64,000 nucleotides of DNA, from positions 62,001 to 126,000 of the forward strand of contig NZ_JAKZAM010000008.1 in assembly GCF_022538055.1 (NCBI RefSeq), read 5' to 3'. Within the stretch, counting starts at the first letter, position 1. Each line of letters begins with the position of its first letter. The notes under the pieces are model-generated. The model worked only from the letters and a program-made list of their open reading frames with translations, had not been told where the DNA came from and did no database searches. The stretch is from Cognataquiflexum nitidum. Its GTDB lineage: Bacteria; Bacteroidota; Bacteroidia; Cytophagales; Cyclobacteriaceae. The position numbers and the translations under genes were made by a program. Shown one piece after another: positions 60,894-64,000 of the stretch.

Positions 60894-62156
60894 TCAGGCC
60901 CTTCCTCTGAGCATCATGTCCCAATACATTCTTGGGAGTACATATTTTTTGAGCAGCCACATGCTGTATTGCTCTTTGCTGGTATCTACAAAAGTGGAGA
61001 TGAGCGGGTCACTGTCTCTGACGTTGTCATATTTGAATTCTGCCAATACCATTTTGCTGTAGCCCGTTACCAAAGGGCAAGAGGAATAACCCTCATATTT
61101 CATTTCGCCGACCTTCTTGGTTTTCATCAGATGGATCAAATTGCCCACCACCACAGGAGCTTGCTTTCTCACGGCAGCACCGGTTTTGGCAGTCGGCAAG
61201 GCGGCTACATCGCCTAAGGAAAAGACATTGGGAAATCTCAGGTGCTGAAGTGTGTTGATGTCCACATCCACCCAACCTTTGCCCGGGCCTTCTTTCATGG
61301 AGATGGGGGAGTTCCTCACAAAATCCGGAGCCTGCTGTGGCGGAGCAATGTGAAGCATGTCATAATGAATGGTGATTTCGGTTTCTCCACTTATTTTTTC
61401 CATAATTCTGGCATCGAGTTTTTTGGAATATTCATCAAAGTCATCTTTGATATACTTGAATGTTATTTCTTGTTTTGCTCCGTCTATTTTGACAGGAGCA
61501 TAGAATGTTTTGAGAATAATATCCCTGTCGGCGATGATTTTGGTGAGTGTTTTGGCAAAATCCGGTACTCCAAAGATTACTGTCCCTGGAGTAGCAAAGA
61601 CCACATTGGTTTTGTCCCGTACACCGGATCTCCTGAAATATTCCTCAGCCATGTACATGATTTTTTGTGGAGCACCTCCGCATTTAATGGGAGTAGTGGG
61701 CTGGGTAAATACGGCATTGCCGCCTTTAAAATTCTGTAAAACTTCCCAAGTATGTTTTGGATTGGTGTAATTGCTACATACGACACCTTTGTCCATCACT
61801 TCGGATAGCCCAGGGAGAAGTTCGGGAGCCATGATCAGACCCGGCGCCAAAACCAAAAAATCATAGGTAAGGTCTCCGGATTTACCTGTTTTCACCATGT
61901 TTTTTTCCGGTATCAACTCTGTAGCTTTGTCTTTGACCCAAGTGACTCCTTTGGGAATATACTTTGCTTCTGACCTTTCTGTATCTTCAAACTTGTATGT
62001 TCCAGCTCCTACCAAGGTCCATGCAGGCTGGTAATAATGTTTTTCGGAAGGTTCGAGAATCGCTACCTGAAGGCTTTTATCTTTGTTTCTGAGCTGTGCA
62101 GCAACTGTGATTCCTGCGGTTCCTCCCCCAATGATCAATATCTGATAGTGGCTCAT
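60894..62156 (-). CDS. Sulfide:quinone oxidoreductase-like FAD protein
   Basis: Taken from MSHYQILIIGGGTAGITVAAQL at 62156 (an upstream 13-residue extension was rejected); 420 residues. The FAD-binding GGGTAG motif is at the start, and a second Rossmann motif NVFSLGDVAALPTAKTGAAVRKQ binds FAD. Conserved Cys are in GVVCSNYTNP, PIKCGGAPQKIMYMAEE and YSSCPLVTGY, the positions used for sulfide oxidation in SQR. It oxidises sulfide and reduces quinone at the inner membrane. It has no obvious membrane helix besides the amphipathic C-terminus. Confidence 0.88.
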   Translation of the reverse strand: MSHYQILIIGGGTAGITVAAQLRNKDKSLQVAILEPSEKHYYQPAWTLVGAGTYKFEDTERSEAKYIPKGVTWVKDKATELIPEKNMVKTGKSGDLTYDFLVLAPGLIMAPELLPGLSEVMDKGVVCSNYTNPKHTWEVLQNFKGGNAVFTQPTTPIKCGGAPQKIMYMAEEYFRRSGVRDKTNVVFATPGTVIFGVPDFAKTLTKIIADRDIILKTFYAPVKIDGAKQEITFKYIKDDFDEYSKKLDARIMEKISGETEITIHYDMLHIAPPQQAPDFVRNSPISMKEGPGKGWVDVDINTLQHLRFPNVFSLGDVAALPTAKTGAAVRKQAPVVVGNLIHLMKTKKVGEMKYEGYSSCPLVTGYSKMVLAEFKYDNVRDSDPLISTFVDTSKEQYSMWLLKKYVLPRMYWDMMLRGRA

Positions 62157-62320
62157 GGATATTTTGGTTTTGTGTACAATAAAAGTAGTATCCAAAAAAA
62201 ATGGAAACAGTGATTAAAATCACATTTATCGAATGTTTGAAAAAAAATTTTGCAACAAAAAATACCATCTTCAATCTCACGCTATCATAAAAGATCAATA
62301 GCGCAATTTCATTATGGTCT

Positions 62321-62797
62321 TTAGTACAGTGTTTTGTTGTCCAGCAAAACCCATTCTTTGAATACCTGATTGGCTTCTTTCTTAGAAAGTTGGGAAAATG
62401 GGATTTTCCTTTTTTTCAGAGGTAACTCCAATTCCTCATAAATAAACTGGTCATCGAAGCCTATTGCGGCAGCATCCTTCTTGGTATTGGCAAAAAATAC
62501 CCTCTCTGGTCTCGCCCAATAAATGGCTCCAAGACACATAGGGCAAGGTTCACAGGAAGTATAGAGGTAACAGCCTTCCAATTGAAAACTTCCCAGGTTT
62601 TTGCAGGCATCCCTGATGGCGACTACCTCCGCATGGGCAGTAGGGTCATTGGTGTCGAGGACAGAGTTACATCCTTGACCGACTACCTTCCCGTCTTTTA
62701 CGATTACACAGCCAAAAGGACCTCCTTTTCCCTGCACCATTCCTGAACGGGACAAGTCAATGGCCATTTTCATGAATTTTTCGTGGATTTCTTTCAT
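62321..62797 (-). CDS. Nucleoside/guanine deaminase-like zinc enzyme
   Basis: Taken from MKEIHEKFMKMAIDLS at 62797; 158 residues, like Bacillus guanine deaminase. Zinc and catalytic motifs are TAHAEVVAIRDAC (HAE) and TSCEPCPMCLGAIYWAR (PCxxC). The C-terminal FANTKKDAAAIGFDDQFIYEEL matches GuaD more than tRNA adenosine deaminase TadA. It probably deaminates guanine to xanthine in the cytosol. TadA-like activity cannot be excluded. Confidence 0.88.
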   Translation of the reverse strand: MKEIHEKFMKMAIDLSRSGMVQGKGGPFGCVIVKDGKVVGQGCNSVLDTNDPTAHAEVVAIRDACKNLGSFQLEGCYLYTSCEPCPMCLGAIYWARPERVFFANTKKDAAAIGFDDQFIYEELELPLKKRKIPFSQLSKKEANQVFKEWVLLDNKTLY

Positions 62798-62818
62798 GGG
62801 GATTTTTTTAAGTATCAA

Positions 62819-63156
62819 GTATCAAGAAGCGAGAAACGAGAAACGAGAGGCAAGATCTGAGTACAAAGTATTAATTACCAAGTATCAAGTACTAAGTACC
62901 AAGTATCAAGACCAGACATAAGAAGATCAAGATTTCGTTTCCGACTTTGTATCAATTAACCAAATAACCCATTAACCATCAACCAAATAACTATTCACCA
63001 CTACTCCAATCCTCCGACATCTTCACAACCCAAACTTGACAACTCGATAACAATGATAACCTGACAACCTGACAACCCGACAACAATTACAACCACTACA
63101 ACAATTACAACCAAATAACCATTAACCCAATAACCATCAACCCAATAACAACCCCC
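62819..63156. repeat. Low-complexity spacer
   Basis: Contains GAAGCGAGAAACGAGAAACG (62826-62845), AAGTATCAAGTACTAAGTACC, and ACAACAATTACAACC/ACCATCAACCCAATAACAA series. These are simple-sequence repeats with no gene. ACAATTACAACC also occurs near 23616-23640. Confidence 0.65.
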
Positions 63157-63897
63157 TCACCCAATCCACTTACCCAAAAACTCCATAAAGGAATCTTTGT
63201 AATTTTCGCTGACGACAATCTGGGCATTTCCAATATGGATGACATTTCGGGATACAGAGTCAATATGGTCAAGGTTGATGATAAACGAACGGTGGACGCG
63301 CATGAAGTTGTCTGATGGTAAAAGCTCCTCCATACTTTTCATGCTAGTGAGGGAGAGTAGGGGGTTAGGTTTGTCTTTCAAATGTACTTTTACATAATCT
63401 TTGTAGGCCTCGATGTAGGTAATGTCTCTGAGTATGATCTTCACGAGCTGGTATTCTACTTTGAGAAAAATGTAATCGACCTGTTTTTCGGATTCAACCT
63501 TGACGACTATGTTTTTTTTCTGGTTCTCAAAAAACTGGTAAGCTTTGGTGGCTGCTTTCAAAAAATCTTCATAACTGAAGGGTTTGAGAAGATAATCCAA
63601 AGCATCTACTTTATATCCCTCTACCGCAAATTGGTTGTAGGCGGTAGTAAAAATGATTTTTGGTTTTTTGGAAGTTGTCTTTCCGTCTAGAATCCTGGCC
63701 AATTCCATTCCTGAAAGGTCAGGCATCTGGATATCTAAAAAAATCAGGTCTACCTCATTTTGATTGACATAACCCAAAGCTTGGATCGCATTGTCAAATT
63801 TGGATTGCAGGCTGAGAAATGAAGTTTGTTCTATGAATTTGGCGACCAAATCCAAAGCCAATGGTTCATCATCTACCGCAATACATTTGATTGTCAT
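63157..63897 (-). CDS. LytTR family response regulator
   Basis: This 246-residue protein has a receiver domain (1-120): IKCIAVDDEPLAL acidic pocket, phosphoacceptor Asp in DLIFLDIQMPDLSG, FTTAYNQFAVEGYKVDALDYLLKPF with the conserved Lys-Pro. The C-terminal LytTR DNA-binding domain (about 140-240) has VEYQLVKIILRDITYIEAYKDYVKVHL and FMRVHRSFIINLDHI. Its start overlaps the stop of the histidine kinase by 3 bases, so the pair is a two-component system. The target genes are unknown. Confidence 0.95.
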   Translation of the reverse strand: MTIKCIAVDDEPLALDLVAKFIEQTSFLSLQSKFDNAIQALGYVNQNEVDLIFLDIQMPDLSGMELARILDGKTTSKKPKIIFTTAYNQFAVEGYKVDALDYLLKPFSYEDFLKAATKAYQFFENQKKNIVVKVESEKQVDYIFLKVEYQLVKIILRDITYIEAYKDYVKVHLKDKPNPLLSLTSMKSMEELLPSDNFMRVHRSFIINLDHIDSVSRNVIHIGNAQIVVSENYKDSFMEFLGKWIG

Positions 63898-64000
63898 GAG
63901 AGGTCAATTTTCAAAGTGATCTTGAATTGGTTTTCAGCGTTACTTTGGTCAATGTCCAGTTTGTATTTGCCCGGATAAAGTAGGTCAAGCCTTCTGATGG
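63894..64000 (-). CDS. Sensor histidine kinase, C-terminal end (partial)
   Basis: The last 34 codons before the stop read IRRLDLLYPGKYKLDIDQ, then SNAENQFKITLKIDLS and TGA. NxRxRL(E/D)LLYPGKY is the end of the ATPase domain in LytS/YpdA-type kinases. The stop overlaps the LytTR regulator start (ATGA). The rest lies beyond the window. Confidence 0.85.
   Translation of the reverse strand, partial: IRRLDLLYPGKYKLDIDQSNAENQFKITLKIDLS

Noticed and set aside
1..64000. tRNA, rRNA or transposase genes
   Set aside because: I looked for T-loop patterns, rRNA-like stretches and DDE or integrase motifs and found none I could support; the only TTCGAATCC-like match (about 46984) lies within a coding region.

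Overview
The window reads as chromosomal DNA of a Bacteroidota member, most likely order Cytophagales, family Cyclobacteriaceae. This is inferred from gene content: DUF5686, DUF4407, CarboxypepD_reg-like and 6-bladed beta-propeller lipoproteins, many outer-membrane barrels, a LytTR two-component pair, a Thermus-type isocitrate dehydrogenase, few Shine-Dalgarno sites and some TAnnTTTG-like -7 boxes. No rRNA, tRNA, CRISPR array, integrase or transposase was recognised.

0-6 kb holds a truncated Wzx-like flippase, an enoyl-CoA hydratase, isocitrate dehydrogenase 1 and TypA/BipA. 6.6-12.8 kb is envelope genes: a three-gene lipoprotein operon, three overlapping outer-membrane barrel genes and an orphan membrane protein. 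12.9-18.8 kb is the most unusual part. A PadR repressor gene is followed by an array of palindromic hairpins and then by seven tandem paralogous membrane proteins that share an N-terminal Asp-His motif resembling PadR-associated sensor domains. Divergent from PadR, across a 19-T homopolymer, are three related barrel proteins and a glutaminase (18.9-23.1 kb).

23-35 kb holds small metabolic and envelope genes (thiamine-binding protein, SGNH hydrolase, DUF4407, DUF5686, VIT1-like transporter, M19 dipeptidase) and an aldehyde dehydrogenase/DUF779/AraC module. It also holds a roughly 0.7-kb tandem repeat block. 35.4-38 kb is a Crp/OMP/Bor-lipoprotein segment bounded by diverged direct repeats. Isocitrate dehydrogenase 2 follows. 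Residues next to its HGSAP motif suggest NADP use, whereas copy 1 suggests NAD. A stretch of decayed gene ends lies at 39.8-40.3 kb, then a Crp-CbpA-CbpM operon.

46.7-53.8 kb encodes four apparently exported proteins: a double-cupin/SMP-30 fusion, an RraA-like protein, a cupin/monooxygenase-like fusion and a PQQ dehydrogenase with a cytochrome c domain. Together they suggest an extracytoplasmic oxidation pathway of unknown substrate. At 54.5-56.5 kb a GH43 gene is broken by a perfect 281-bp tandem duplication. 56.6-64 kb carries a ZIP transporter, a DsrE protein, a TonB-dependent receptor, a sulfide:quinone oxidoreductase-like enzyme, a guanine-deaminase-like protein and a LytTR regulator with the end of its histidine kinase. 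Intergenic regions carry several families of dispersed hairpin repeats.
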